Below, piece after piece: positions 15,390-23,331 of a DNA stretch of 36,160 nucleotides (positions are counted from its first letter, which is position 1; each line of letters opens with the position of its first letter). Made by a program: the position numbers and the translations under genes. The stretch is from the NCBI GenBank assembly GCA_937872925.1, contig CALMUT010000225.1:1-36160 (forward strand). The letters run 5' to 3'. Below the pieces are notes generated by a model. The model did not search any database and was not told the origin of the DNA. It saw only the letters and a program-made list of their open reading frames with translations. This stretch comes from an uncultured Myxococcales bacterium. GTDB lineage: Bacteria > Myxococcota_A > Polyangia > Polyangiales > Polyangiaceae.

Positions 15390-16757
15390 GTGGTGGCGCA
15401 TTTCTCAAAGGGCCTGCGGCGGTTGCGGGCCTGGAAACACCGACGCGGTGCCCTTGGCGCTGCCATCGCGTTCTGCCTGGGCGGAGCCCTAACGCTGGCT
15501 GCCTGCTCCGTAGACCTCGCGCCGCTTTCAACACCCGACGCGGCAATCGACGCCGGGGATGCGGGCGCGGACGCATGCGTTGGATGCGGCGATGCCAGCG
15601 TTGCTGACGCTTGCGCTCCCGGCCTCTCCCCCTGGGGCTTTGGTCGTTGTTGTCCGCCTGAGCTAGACGTCGAATTCGATGACGCCTCAGTCGCCGGCGT
15701 CCTGATTCACGGCGAACACGCCATCGTCTACGGAGCCCGCGGCACACGTCCCTGGGTCGCCCGGGTGGACCGCTGCGACGGTTCCGTTGTCACCCAGAGC
15801 ACTGATTTTATCGCCGAGCCGGGACAGTTTCGCAGCGCAACCCTCGCCGGGGACACCCTAATGCTGGCGGGATCCTACGACGCTGCGTCGAAGATCCGTT
15901 GGATGGCGGCCTGGGGCAATGCAACGACTCTCTCCAACTTCAGCACCTACCTGGCGACGACCAGCACGAACTCCATTGCTTCCGCGGTTGCCATGCCAAG
16001 CAGCGCGCAGGCCTGGTTTGTCGGCACTCACCGCTACCAACAAAGCGACCAGCGCGCGATGCTCATGGGCTTGGATCTAAACTCCCCCGACCCTTGCCTG
16101 GAGTATCCGAAAGGTTGGTTCGGCGGTGGTGTGGGACTAGACGCATCCAAGGTACTGGCGGCGTCCGTAGACGGCTACAAACTACGCGTCACCAGCTACG
16201 AGTCCTCGACCTGCGCGGCAGGTCAATGCGCTTGCAACAGCGCCAGCAACAGCGTCGATCTCGATCAGCGCTACCTCGTGTCGCTTCACGCCTCGGCCAT
16301 GCACGCGGGGGAGCTGTATGTTGTTGGCGCGTCGTTCAAGCAGTTTCCCCCGGTCGCCGGCCAGGGCGCGTACGTCGCTCGAATCAAGCCCGATCTCAGC
16401 CTGGATGCGTTTCAGGTTTGGGGGCCATCGGGTAGTTTGCTGGACGATGCGCGCGCCTTGGATTTCTCTGCCGACGGAACCCTCGCGGTCGGTGTTGCGC
16501 GCGCCTGCGATTTCACCCTCTTCCAGCTGGGCGAGTGCTCTTTGGGCGCCGTATTCGGCCTGCCCGCGGGATTTGACGGGAGTTCTGGTGTCACGTTTGG
16601 CACCACGCTGAGCGACTGGAACGATGTGACCGGAGTGCGTTTCGAACCCGAACCCAAGGGGGGGCTCTTGCTGGTTGGCAATCGCCTTCCGGCGTCGCCG
16701 ACTGAGAAGACCGTCGCCGCACTCAAGCGTTGCACCCGTGACGGTGCGTGTCCTTAG
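15390..16757 (+). CDS. Predicted lipoprotein, possibly beta-propeller
   Basis: This 455-residue protein has no recognised function. An Arg-rich start and a hydrophobic run end in LTLAACSV, a lipobox near residue 39. A short Asp/Ala/Gly-rich, Cys-containing linker follows. The rest is rich in beta-strand patterns recurring every 45-60 residues (GVLIHGEHAIVYG, ATLAGDTLMLAGSYD, GELYVVGASF, ALDFSADGTLAVGVA, GGLLLVGNRL). This suggests a propeller-like repeat fold, as in other myxobacterial lipoproteins that tally events. Paired cysteines (CAAGQCAC; CDFTLFQLGEC) probably form disulfides. The start is GTG 15390 or GTG 15393; AAGG lies right beside them. It converges on the ABC ATPase gene. Confidence 0.7.
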   Translation: MVAHFSKGLRRLRAWKHRRGALGAAIAFCLGGALTLAACSVDLAPLSTPDAAIDAGDAGADACVGCGDASVADACAPGLSPWGFGRCCPPELDVEFDDASVAGVLIHGEHAIVYGARGTRPWVARVDRCDGSVVTQSTDFIAEPGQFRSATLAGDTLMLAGSYDAASKIRWMAAWGNATTLSNFSTYLATTSTNSIASAVAMPSSAQAWFVGTHRYQQSDQRAMLMGLDLNSPDPCLEYPKGWFGGGVGLDASKVLAASVDGYKLRVTSYESSTCAAGQCACNSASNSVDLDQRYLVSLHASAMHAGELYVVGASFKQFPPVAGQGAYVARIKPDLSLDAFQVWGPSGSLLDDARALDFSADGTLAVGVARACDFTLFQLGECSLGAVFGLPAGFDGSSGVTFGTTLSDWNDVTGVRFEPEPKGGLLLVGNRLPASPTEKTVAALKRCTRDGACP

Positions 16758-16803
16758 TGCTTTCTGGGACACCGGAGTATTTTCGCCACGCGCACTACGA
16801 AAT

Positions 16804-16820
16804 GTCGCGAGCGCCGCGAC
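16804..16820. terminator. Small hairpin between convergent genes
   Basis: GTCGCG and CGCGAC form a 6-bp GC-rich stem with a 5-nt loop in the 77-bp gap between the convergent lipoprotein and ABC ATPase genes. No U-tract follows on either strand, so termination is only a possibility. Confidence 0.25.
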
Positions 16821-16834
16821 CCAAACCCAGAAGA

Positions 16835-17539
16835 CTACCAGCTGATGCTCGCCGGATCCACGCGCTCTGTATTGCGCTCGTCTGACGCGATGCTCCCATC
16901 GGCGAGGCTGACGACGCGATCTGCAACTCTCGCAACAGGGGCGTTGTGCGTGATGATCGCGGTGGCCGTCTTCAGCTCGGCGTTGACTCGGCACAGCACT
17001 TCCAATACTTGCACGCCAGTCCTGTAGTCGAGGGCGCCCGTGGGCTCGTCGCACAGTAGGACTTGCGGGTTCTTGGCAACGGCTCGGGCGATGGCGACGC
17101 GCTGTTGCTCACCCCCGGAGAGCTGTGAGGGAAAGTGCGTGACGCGGTCCCCGAGCCCCACCAACGCCAGTGCTTCTCGCGGCGTCATAGGGTTTTCGGC
17201 GATTTCCGTAACCAAAGCGACGTTTTCTTCAGCGGTAAGACTCGGGATCAAATTGTAGAATTGGAATACGAAGCCAACGTGTTCCCTGCGGTAGCGCGTC
17301 AGGCGGCTCTGATCCGCATCATGCAGAGGCGTGCCGCGGTAGTGCACGGTGCCCGAAGTCGGCACGTCCAGCCCGCCGAGGATATTGAGCAACGTGCTCT
17401 TTCCGCTGCCTGATGCACCCAATAGCACCAGAAGTTCGCCCTCGTTGAGGCAGAAGTCGACGCCGCGCAGCGCGTGCACGTCCACTTCGCCCATGCGATA
17501 CACCTTTGTCAGGGCCTTGGCTTCCAGAACACGGTTCAT
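16835..17539 (-). CDS. ABC transporter ATP-binding protein (MacB/LolD/DevA type)
   Basis: This complete 234-residue ATPase has all the motifs: Walker A GASGSGKS at 41-48, Q-loop Gln93 in FVFQFYNL, signature LSGGEQ at 140-145, Walker B VLLCDEPT at 160-167, D-loop ALD and H-loop His198. [24 protein letters not shown] and DEPTGALD are typical of the subfamily that powers FtsX-type permeases. No permease adjoins it. The only one in the window is at 7049-9427, on the same strand and followed by its adaptor, so the three probably form one exporter whose genes have been separated. The ATG (17537-17539) overlaps the methyltransferase stop by 4 bp. Confidence 0.9.
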   Translation of the reverse strand: MNRVLEAKALTKVYRMGEVDVHALRGVDFCLNEGELLVLLGASGSGKSTLLNILGGLDVPTSGTVHYRGTPLHDADQSRLTRYRREHVGFVFQFYNLIPSLTAEENVALVTEIAENPMTPREALALVGLGDRVTHFPSQLSGGEQQRVAIARAVAKNPQVLLCDEPTGALDYRTGVQVLEVLCRVNAELKTATAIITHNAPVARVADRVVSLADGSIASDERNTERVDPASISW

Positions 17540-18183
17540 GGCGAGCCCGTGACGCTACGTTGAGCCAGCGCGACGAAGTCGCCTTGGGCGCGGCCGTGTT
17601 TGAGTGCACGTATGGTGATGTCGGAGAAGCCCGCTTCCCGCAGAGCACCGACCACTTCACCGTCGCTGCGCTTGTGGAAACCGTGCTCGGTGACGTCACC
17701 ATAGGCGTCCAATTTTTCTTTGCCAGAGAATCCGATCGCGAGGCGTCCTTCGGGCGCTAGCACGCGCGCCAGGCTGCTCAACGCGGCGGGTAGGTCCGGC
17801 CAGAAGTAAATCGTGTTGGTGGTCAGGATCTTCGTAAACAGCCCATCGGCGAAAGGAAGCTGCAACACGTCTGCGGAGAGCAAGCTGAGGCGTCCAGCTT
17901 GGACCAGGTCGCGCAGAGCCCGCTGCCCGTGTGCGACCACGTCCGGGGAGAAGTCGATGCCGTAGAGTATTCCCTTCGGTGCCAGATCTGCCGCGCGTCG
18001 AAGCGCGCGCCCTCCGCCGAAACCTACGTCAAGAAAACAGTCGTCATCCTGCAGCTCAATGGCGGTGACGCACTCTTCGATCAGGTCCGCGTTGCCCCGG
18101 TTCAGGGCGCGGGTCATGACCCAGCGCCCGAATCGCCCGGAGGGGCGTCGGAGTTGCGCGGCTAGGAACTTCCCAAAGGGCAC
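17536..18183 (-). CDS. Class I SAM-dependent methyltransferase
   Basis: This 215-residue methyltransferase uses S-adenosylmethionine. Motif I is LDVGFGGGR at 51-59. An acidic residue ends strand 2 ([11 protein letters not shown]), motif II/post-I is [13 protein letters not shown], and [14 protein letters not shown] with [11 protein letters not shown] marks the later strands of the fold. The pattern is that of the UbiE/Methyltransf_11 group; the substrate cannot be read. The start is GTG 18183; no strong ribosome site is visible. It is translationally coupled to the ABC ATPase by a 4-bp overlap, which may mean it modifies the exported molecule or simply that the two share an operon. The upstream 128-bp gap is divergent with the next gene. 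Confidence 0.8.
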   Translation of the reverse strand: MPFGKFLAAQLRRPSGRFGRWVMTRALNRGNADLIEECVTAIELQDDDCFLDVGFGGGRALRRAADLAPKGILYGIDFSPDVVAHGQRALRDLVQAGRLSLLSADVLQLPFADGLFTKILTTNTIYFWPDLPAALSSLARVLAPEGRLAIGFSGKEKLDAYGDVTEHGFHKRSDGEVVGALREAGFSDITIRALKHGRAQGDFVALAQRSVTGSP

Positions 18184-18311
18184 GTCCCGAAGCTAGCAGA
18201 CTGCGGCGCGTTTCTCCCGCTCACGCCTAGAGATGCTGAGGAAAGCTCCGCGGTAGCGCGGTGGCCAGCGTCCTGGTTTCCAGCCGCTTCGCCCTGATCT
18301 AGTTTCGCGCT

Positions 18312-19994
18312 GTGGCACCCTCCATCGACACTACGCTATCCGAGTTGGAGGGCCTCGCGCGATGCTACGCTCAGGACTCCGCCGAGCAGAAGCAGCGCTT
18401 ACTAGGCCGGCTGGCCCGCGGACGCTTTTCATCGGCAGCGCAGTTGCTCCGCTACCATGAAATCCTGTGCTTCCTGCGGGCGTACCCCGACGACGCTGCG
18501 GTATTGCACGACGTGGTTGCGGCGTTGAGTCAGTTCGGCCAGCGCGCGGAGCTGAGCCGGCTGCGCGCGGATCTAGTGGACTCTGGGGTTTCCGGCGCTG
18601 CGATCCATTTCCCGTTTCATTGGGTGACGGCGCGCTGGCTTTGCCGGCACTTCCCGAAGCAGCTGCACGTGGACTGGGACGCATTCGGTGCCCGGGAGGC
18701 GGAGCGTTTCGAACACCTGCTCCCGTTGCTGTTGCCGTATGCGGAATGGCCGGACTTTGACCTGAAGATGACGGCGAAACAGTGGCTTTTTCGATTGAAA
18801 GGCGACCACGAAACCGACGCGAGCTTCCTGGTCCGTCGCTTTTTGGCGTTGGATGTCGAGCCGCGCGTGCGGGAAAGCCTGTTCCACGACCTGGGCAAAC
18901 CCATGCGCCTCGAGCCCGGACCGAAGACCCCGTCCAGAACCCTGGCATTTTCACCGGTGCGAACCATTGCCTACCAGACCACGGCACTGAGCCGCGCGCG
19001 CCCAGACTTGCGGAAGCGTCGCCCCCCGAGGAGTGTACGGAACCTGACGGGGCCTGCCGCGATCCACGTGATCGATCTCGCTCGCGCTGCCATGATCACC
19101 CGCGGGCGCGACCTGGATGGCATTATGTACGCCAGCGAAAAAGATGTGCGCGTGTTTGACGCGGGGCAGGGTCTGTCGCTCGTGTGCCTGGGGCTTGCTC
19201 CCGAGCAACGCGCGCTCGTCGAGACCATCTATGTCTTCTTGCTGCTCAAGAATGGCGTGCCCATCGGGTACTTCCAGTCAGCACTTCTATTCGAGTCTGC
19301 GGAGCTGAACTATCATATTTTTCCGAGCTTTCGCGGGGCAGAAGCCGCGGACATCTATGCGCGCTCCCTCGGCGTCGTCCGCGATGTGTTCGGTATCAAC
19401 GCGGCGTCCATTCATCCCTACCAGCTCGGTCACGAGAACGAGGACGCGCTCCGAGCGGGTGCGTTCTGGTTCTACGCAAAGCTCGGGTTCCGTCCCGAAG
19501 AAGCAACGAATCGCGCGCTTTTCGAACGCGAAGCCGCTCGCATGGAGCGTCGCCCGGCATACCGCTCGTCTCTGGCGACGACACGCAAGCTGGCACGGTC
19601 GCAGATGTATCTGTACTTTGGAAAAAAGCGCGACGATGTTGCGGGTAAAGTGCCGCTGGCAGCCTTTCCCTTGGCGGTGAGTGACTACTTGGCCAAGCAC
19701 TACGGCGCGGAACGCGAGCGCGGCCTGGCCGACTCTGCTCGCCGTGCCCGCGCCCTGCTGGGCGTTTCCTGTCGGGGATGGAACGGCGCAGAACGCCTGG
19801 CATTTCAGCGCTGGGCTCCGCTGGTGCTCTCGCTGCCCGGAGTCGCAAGGTGGTCGCCGTCGCAGCGCACCCAGTTGGGCGCGGTGATTCGGAAGAAAGG
19901 CGGCAAGCGCGAACAGGACTTCGCGCATGGTTTGGACCAGCACCGTGCGCTGCGCGTTGCCCTGATGAAGTTGAGTCGGCGCACGCTTCGCTGA
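18312..19994 (+). CDS. 560-aa protein with GNAT-like segment, unknown function
   Basis: This is a large cytosolic protein without a signal peptide. Residues 1-200 are mainly helical and resemble a repeat scaffold. Residues ~305-397 look like an acetyltransferase (GNAT) core: a strand pair NGVPIGYFQSALLF, then LNYHIFPSFRG with an RGxEAA turn like the acetyl-CoA loop, and GHENEDALRAGAFWFYAKLGF, which matches the C-terminal N..A..FY.KLGF pattern of GNATs. The last ~160 residues are basic and helical. The start is GTG 18312, the first start codon in the frame before conserved-looking sequence. cdsA begins 74 bp downstream on the same strand. The acetyltransferase assignment is inferred from motif shape only. 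Confidence 0.7.
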   Translation: MAPSIDTTLSELEGLARCYAQDSAEQKQRLLGRLARGRFSSAAQLLRYHEILCFLRAYPDDAAVLHDVVAALSQFGQRAELSRLRADLVDSGVSGAAIHFPFHWVTARWLCRHFPKQLHVDWDAFGAREAERFEHLLPLLLPYAEWPDFDLKMTAKQWLFRLKGDHETDASFLVRRFLALDVEPRVRESLFHDLGKPMRLEPGPKTPSRTLAFSPVRTIAYQTTALSRARPDLRKRRPPRSVRNLTGPAAIHVIDLARAAMITRGRDLDGIMYASEKDVRVFDAGQGLSLVCLGLAPEQRALVETIYVFLLLKNGVPIGYFQSALLFESAELNYHIFPSFRGAEAADIYARSLGVVRDVFGINAASIHPYQLGHENEDALRAGAFWFYAKLGFRPEEATNRALFEREAARMERRPAYRSSLATTRKLARSQMYLYFGKKRDDVAGKVPLAAFPLAVSDYLAKHYGAERERGLADSARRARALLGVSCRGWNGAERLAFQRWAPLVLSLPGVARWSPSQRTQLGAVIRKKGGKREQDFAHGLDQHRALRVALMKLSRRTLR

Positions 19995-20068
19995 AGGTTG
20001 CCCAGCAATCGAAGGGCCAGGTGACAATCCCGCTTGGCAGCCCGCGCGGGCGCTGATAACGACCCCGC

Positions 20069-20887
20069 GTGGCGCGCAGCAATCTCTTTGTTCGATTGAT
20101 GACCGCGGTTGTCGTGGTACCTGCGCTGCTCGCATTGCTCTATTTGGCGCCACCCATCGCCTGGTACTGCTTGGTCATCGTCGCGTGTGGAGTGGGCGCT
20201 TCGGAGCTGTTCGGCATGACCCACCCAGGGGATCGCGTCGCTCAGGGGCTGGGCGTGGTGATGACCATGGGGGTTTCGGCGGCTGTGTACTTCGCGACGC
20301 AGTCACCCCATGTCTTGGTGGGTGTGATGTGCGCTGTGCCCATCGTTGGCGTGCTCTTGCCACTTTGGAGGCTGGGGGACATTCCATCCGCCAGCCTGCG
20401 CATCATGGCGAATGTGGCTGGGCCCCTCTATGTTGGAGCGCTCTTGACGACGATCGCCCTGCTGCGCAGGGATCAGGGTAGCGACGGCGCGGCCTACGTG
20501 ATCATGACGCTGACTTTCGCCTGGTTCGGGGATACGGGCGGCTATTTCTTCGGCAGGTTCCTGGGCAAGACGAAGCTATACGAAGCCGTCAGCCCGAAGA
20601 AGACCCGCGCCGGATTCGTCGGTTCACTCGTCGGCTCCGCCCTGGGGGCCACGCTGGCGTCGCTCTGGTACTTGCCATCGATTCCGTTGCTCCATGCCGT
20701 CGCCCTGGCCCTCGTCGCTGGCGCTCTGGGGCAGATGGGCGACCTGGTCGAGTCGTTGATCAAGCGGTCGACCGGGATCAAAGACTCGGGTTGGATTGTG
20801 CCGGGTCACGGCGGGATCCTGGATCGCATCGACGCGCTTTTGATCGTCAGTCCGATCGTCTGGGCGTATACCGCCTGGCTCGCCTGA
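20069..20887 (+). CDS. cdsA: Phosphatidate cytidylyltransferase
   Basis: CdsA makes CDP-diacylglycerol from phosphatidic acid and CTP in the inner membrane, the branch point to phosphatidylglycerol, cardiolipin and phosphatidylethanolamine. The 272-residue protein has about eight membrane spans. The family signature is complete at about 229-255: SLIKRSTGIKDSGWIVPGH followed by GGILDRID, including the metal-binding acidic residues. FAWFGDTGGYFFGRFLGK and SPKKTRAGFVGSLVG are the other conserved blocks. I chose GTG 20069 over ATG 20099 because it restores the family N-terminus (SNLFVRLMTAVVVVPALL). It is 74 bp after the GNAT-like gene. The usual neighbours (uppS, dxr, rseP) are absent. Confidence 0.92.
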   Translation: MARSNLFVRLMTAVVVVPALLALLYLAPPIAWYCLVIVACGVGASELFGMTHPGDRVAQGLGVVMTMGVSAAVYFATQSPHVLVGVMCAVPIVGVLLPLWRLGDIPSASLRIMANVAGPLYVGALLTTIALLRRDQGSDGAAYVIMTLTFAWFGDTGGYFFGRFLGKTKLYEAVSPKKTRAGFVGSLVGSALGATLASLWYLPSIPLLHAVALALVAGALGQMGDLVESLIKRSTGIKDSGWIVPGHGGILDRIDALLIVSPIVWAYTAWLA

Positions 20888-21050
20888 GCCCTGTGAAAAG
20901 CAATACGCTCTGCGACGCGCCCTAACGCCTGTCATATCGGATCGTATCTAACGCGCCGCGTTGTTGCAAAAAGTAGGGTCCAAGCCTAAACACGGGCCAA
21001 AATCAATCGTGGTCTCGAAGTGTCAGGCGAGGCCCGAGGAGACGACGAAC

Positions 21051-22412
21051 ATGACTCAAGCAGCGTCGGGACCGGCATCAGTCAGCGCACCCCCAGCATC
21101 CAAGTTCGACGAGGAGGTCATCGGCAAGTCCACGCCGAGCAACGCGCCGCCCGGCGAGCGCTACGAGTTCTTTCACGTTGTGCAGAACTACTTGGACCGC
21201 GCGGCCAAGTTGCTCAAAACACCAGACTACGTCCGCCGCATCCTGAGTCAGCCTAAGAACGAACTCATTGTTCACTTTCCCGTCAAAATGGATGACGGGA
21301 AGTTTCGGTTGTTCAAGGGCTATCGCATCCAGCACTCGAACATCCTCGGGCCCTACAAGGGCGGTATGCGCTACCACGAGAGTTCATCGCTGGATGACTT
21401 CAAGGCGCTGGGCTCGCTGATGACGTGGAAGTCGTCGCTAATGAATCTCCCTTTCGGCGGAGCCAAGGGCGGCATCAAGTTCAACCCGCGGGAAGTCTCG
21501 CGAGACGAACTACAGCGCATCACCCGACGCTTCTTCCACGCACTAGGTGGGAACATCGGCCCGGACTACGACATTCCAGCGCCGGATATGGGAACGAACG
21601 CACAAACCATGGCGTGGGCCATGGACACCTACATGAACACCGTCGGCATGGTGAGCAAGCAGGCTGCGATGGGCGTGGTCACCGGCAAGTCGGTGAACAC
21701 GGGTGGCACGTTCGGTCGCGAGAAAGCGACCGGCCAAGGCGTAGTGTTCTGCATTCAGGACTGGGCGCGACGAAACCAATTTGATTTGCAGGGTAAGAAG
21801 CTGATCGTTCAAGGCTTCGGCAACGTCGGCTCTCACACCGCGGTATTGCTCAGCCATTTGGGCGTTTCCCTCGTGGCCGTGGGGGATCACACTGGCTACC
21901 TGTACAACCCGGAAGGCTTCAATGCCCACCGGCTGCAGAGCTACGTCATGGACCACGGCAGCATTTCTGGCTACCCCAACGGCAAGGAGATCAGTCGAGA
22001 AGACTTCTTCTCGGCCCAGGCGGATATTTTCGTGCCTGCCGCGCTGGAAAACCAGGTTGGCATCGCCGAAGCGGAGGAGCTTCAGGTGAAGCTGATCGCG
22101 GAGGGTGCCAACGGGCCGACCACGCCGGACGCCGAGAAGATCTTGCTGAGCCGAGGGATCGAGATCCTGCCGGACGTCATCGCCAACGCTGGCGGTGTTA
22201 CGGTCAGCTACTACGAATGGGTCCAAAACCGCCGCAGCGAACAGTGGGGACTTGATGAAGTGGATCGTCGTCTTCTCGATGCCATGGAAATGGCATACCG
22301 GAACATGATGCACGCCGCAGACGCCCACAAGACCGACCTGCGCACGGCCTGCTACATCGTCGCCCTCGAGCGGCTGCAGAAGGTGTACGAAGAACGCGAG
22401 ATCTTTCCCTAG
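21051..22412 (+). CDS. gdhA: Glutamate dehydrogenase (Glu/Leu/Phe/Val family)
   Basis: This 453-residue cytosolic enzyme deaminates glutamate to 2-oxoglutarate and ammonia with NAD(P)+. PYKGGMRYH (substrate Lys103), MTWKSSLMNLPFGGAKGG (catalytic Lys139 in the signature), DIPAPDMGTN with the catalytic Asp, TGKSVNTGG, the nucleotide loop GFGNVGS and NAGGVTVSYYEW are all present. The acid at the end of the second Rossmann strand is not obvious, so the coenzyme is uncertain. The frame is open back to 20961, but ATG 21051 follows AGGAG (21037-21041) at ideal spacing. The first ~35 residues are a low-complexity extension. The 163-bp upstream gap shows no convincing promoter. A strong hairpin follows the gene. 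Confidence 0.9.
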   Translation: MTQAASGPASVSAPPASKFDEEVIGKSTPSNAPPGERYEFFHVVQNYLDRAAKLLKTPDYVRRILSQPKNELIVHFPVKMDDGKFRLFKGYRIQHSNILGPYKGGMRYHESSSLDDFKALGSLMTWKSSLMNLPFGGAKGGIKFNPREVSRDELQRITRRFFHALGGNIGPDYDIPAPDMGTNAQTMAWAMDTYMNTVGMVSKQAAMGVVTGKSVNTGGTFGREKATGQGVVFCIQDWARRNQFDLQGKKLIVQGFGNVGSHTAVLLSHLGVSLVAVGDHTGYLYNPEGFNAHRLQSYVMDHGSISGYPNGKEISREDFFSAQADIFVPAALENQVGIAEAEELQVKLIAEGANGPTTPDAEKILLSRGIEILPDVIANAGGVTVSYYEWVQNRRSEQWGLDEVDRRLLDAMEMAYRNMMHAADAHKTDLRTACYIVALERLQKVYEEREIFP

Positions 22413-22438
22413 ACAAGTAACACTAGCCGGCAGCAAGC

Positions 22439-22483
22439 CAAACGAATCGAGCGGCCCTCCTAGGCGCCGCTCGAGTTCGTTTG
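22439..22483. terminator. Strong hairpin between convergent gdhA and mscS
   Basis: The arm at 22439-22455 (CAAACGAATCGAGCGGC) pairs with 22466-22483 over 17 bp with a single bulged G, around a 10-nt loop. It sits between the stops of two convergent genes, 26 bp past gdhA and 15 bp past mscS. Its outer part is AT-rich (TTCGTTTG), so it could act as a terminator in both directions even without a long U-tract. Confidence 0.7.
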
Positions 22484-22497
22484 TGGGGCCGTCTTGC

Positions 22498-23328
22498 TCA
22501 GGCGCTTTGCTTAGCTAGTTGTGTAACGTTCGATACGTGCACGTCCATCTGCGGAAACGGGATAGATAGCTCGGCCGCGTCTAGGCTCCGCTTCGTGGCG
22601 CGTACGGCTTCCTGCCGAACCGTCCAATAGTCCGAGGTCTTGCAGAAGACGCGCAGCTGCCAGTTGACTGCGCTGTCACCCAAGCTATCCAAGTAGGCTT
22701 CCGGAGCGGGATCTTCGAGGACATTCTGTACCTCTTTGGCGGCAGCCAGCAGGACCTCGCGGGTCTTGTCCAAGTCGGCTTCGTAGGCGACTCCGACGGC
22801 GATGTCGACGCGGCGCGTCTCGTGGTGCGTCATGTTCTCGATTGTCTTGCCAAAGATCTCGCTGTTCGGGATGACCAAGCGGCGATTGTCGGGCGTGCGG
22901 AGCTCTGTGGTGAATAGCTCGACCTCGACGACTGCGCCGATCTCCCCCGCCACCTTGACGACGTCACCCACCTTGAAGGGGCGGAATACGAGCAGCATGA
23001 TGCCTGCGGCAAAGTTCGAGAGTGTGCCCTGGAACGCCAAGCCCACCGCGAGACCCATTGCCGCCAGGACCGCTGCAAAGCTTGCGGTTTGAATGCCGAA
23101 AACGCCAAGGCAACCGAGTACAGCGCCGGCGAGGATGGCGTAGCGCACGACGTTGGCGAAGAACCGCGCGAGCATTGCGTCGAAAGCTCGCTTTTCCAAA
23201 GCCTGCGCGGTCCTGCGCCGAGCCCAACCGGCGATGACCCACGACACGAACAACACCAGGGCGACGCCAACGATGCGCATCCCCCAGGTCGTGCCTTGTT
23301 CAATGAGTAGTTGTGTTACCTTTTCCAT
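22498..23328 (-). CDS. mscS: MscS-family mechanosensitive channel
   Basis: This 276-residue small-conductance channel releases solutes when membrane tension rises. It has two N-terminal spans and the pore helix TM3, with the Gly/Ala-packed pattern AAMGLAVGLAFQGTLSNFAAG. FRPFKVGDVV starts the beta domain and IPNSEIFGKTIENMTH is the conserved segment of the middle domain. The alpha/beta C-terminal domain contains AVGVAYEADLDKTREVL. The length is close to E. coli MscS (286 aa). The ATG at 23326-23328 lies 3 bp after the stop of the arrestin-like gene, so the two are almost certainly co-transcribed and perhaps coupled. Confidence 0.9.
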   Translation of the reverse strand: MEKVTQLLIEQGTTWGMRIVGVALVLFVSWVIAGWARRRTAQALEKRAFDAMLARFFANVVRYAILAGAVLGCLGVFGIQTASFAAVLAAMGLAVGLAFQGTLSNFAAGIMLLVFRPFKVGDVVKVAGEIGAVVEVELFTTELRTPDNRRLVIPNSEIFGKTIENMTHHETRRVDIAVGVAYEADLDKTREVLLAAAKEVQNVLEDPAPEAYLDSLGDSAVNWQLRVFCKTSDYWTVRQEAVRATKRSLDAAELSIPFPQMDVHVSNVTQLAKQSA

Positions 23329-23331
23329 GAT

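Noticed and set aside
16182..17054. A minus-strand open frame across the end of the lipoprotein and ABC ATPase genes
   Set aside because: Both overlapped genes have clear features; the frame itself has none.
20040..20051. Perfect palindrome GCCCGCGCGGGC before cdsA
   Set aside because: A 12-bp self-complementary GC string is expected by chance in DNA this GC-rich, and it has no partner site.
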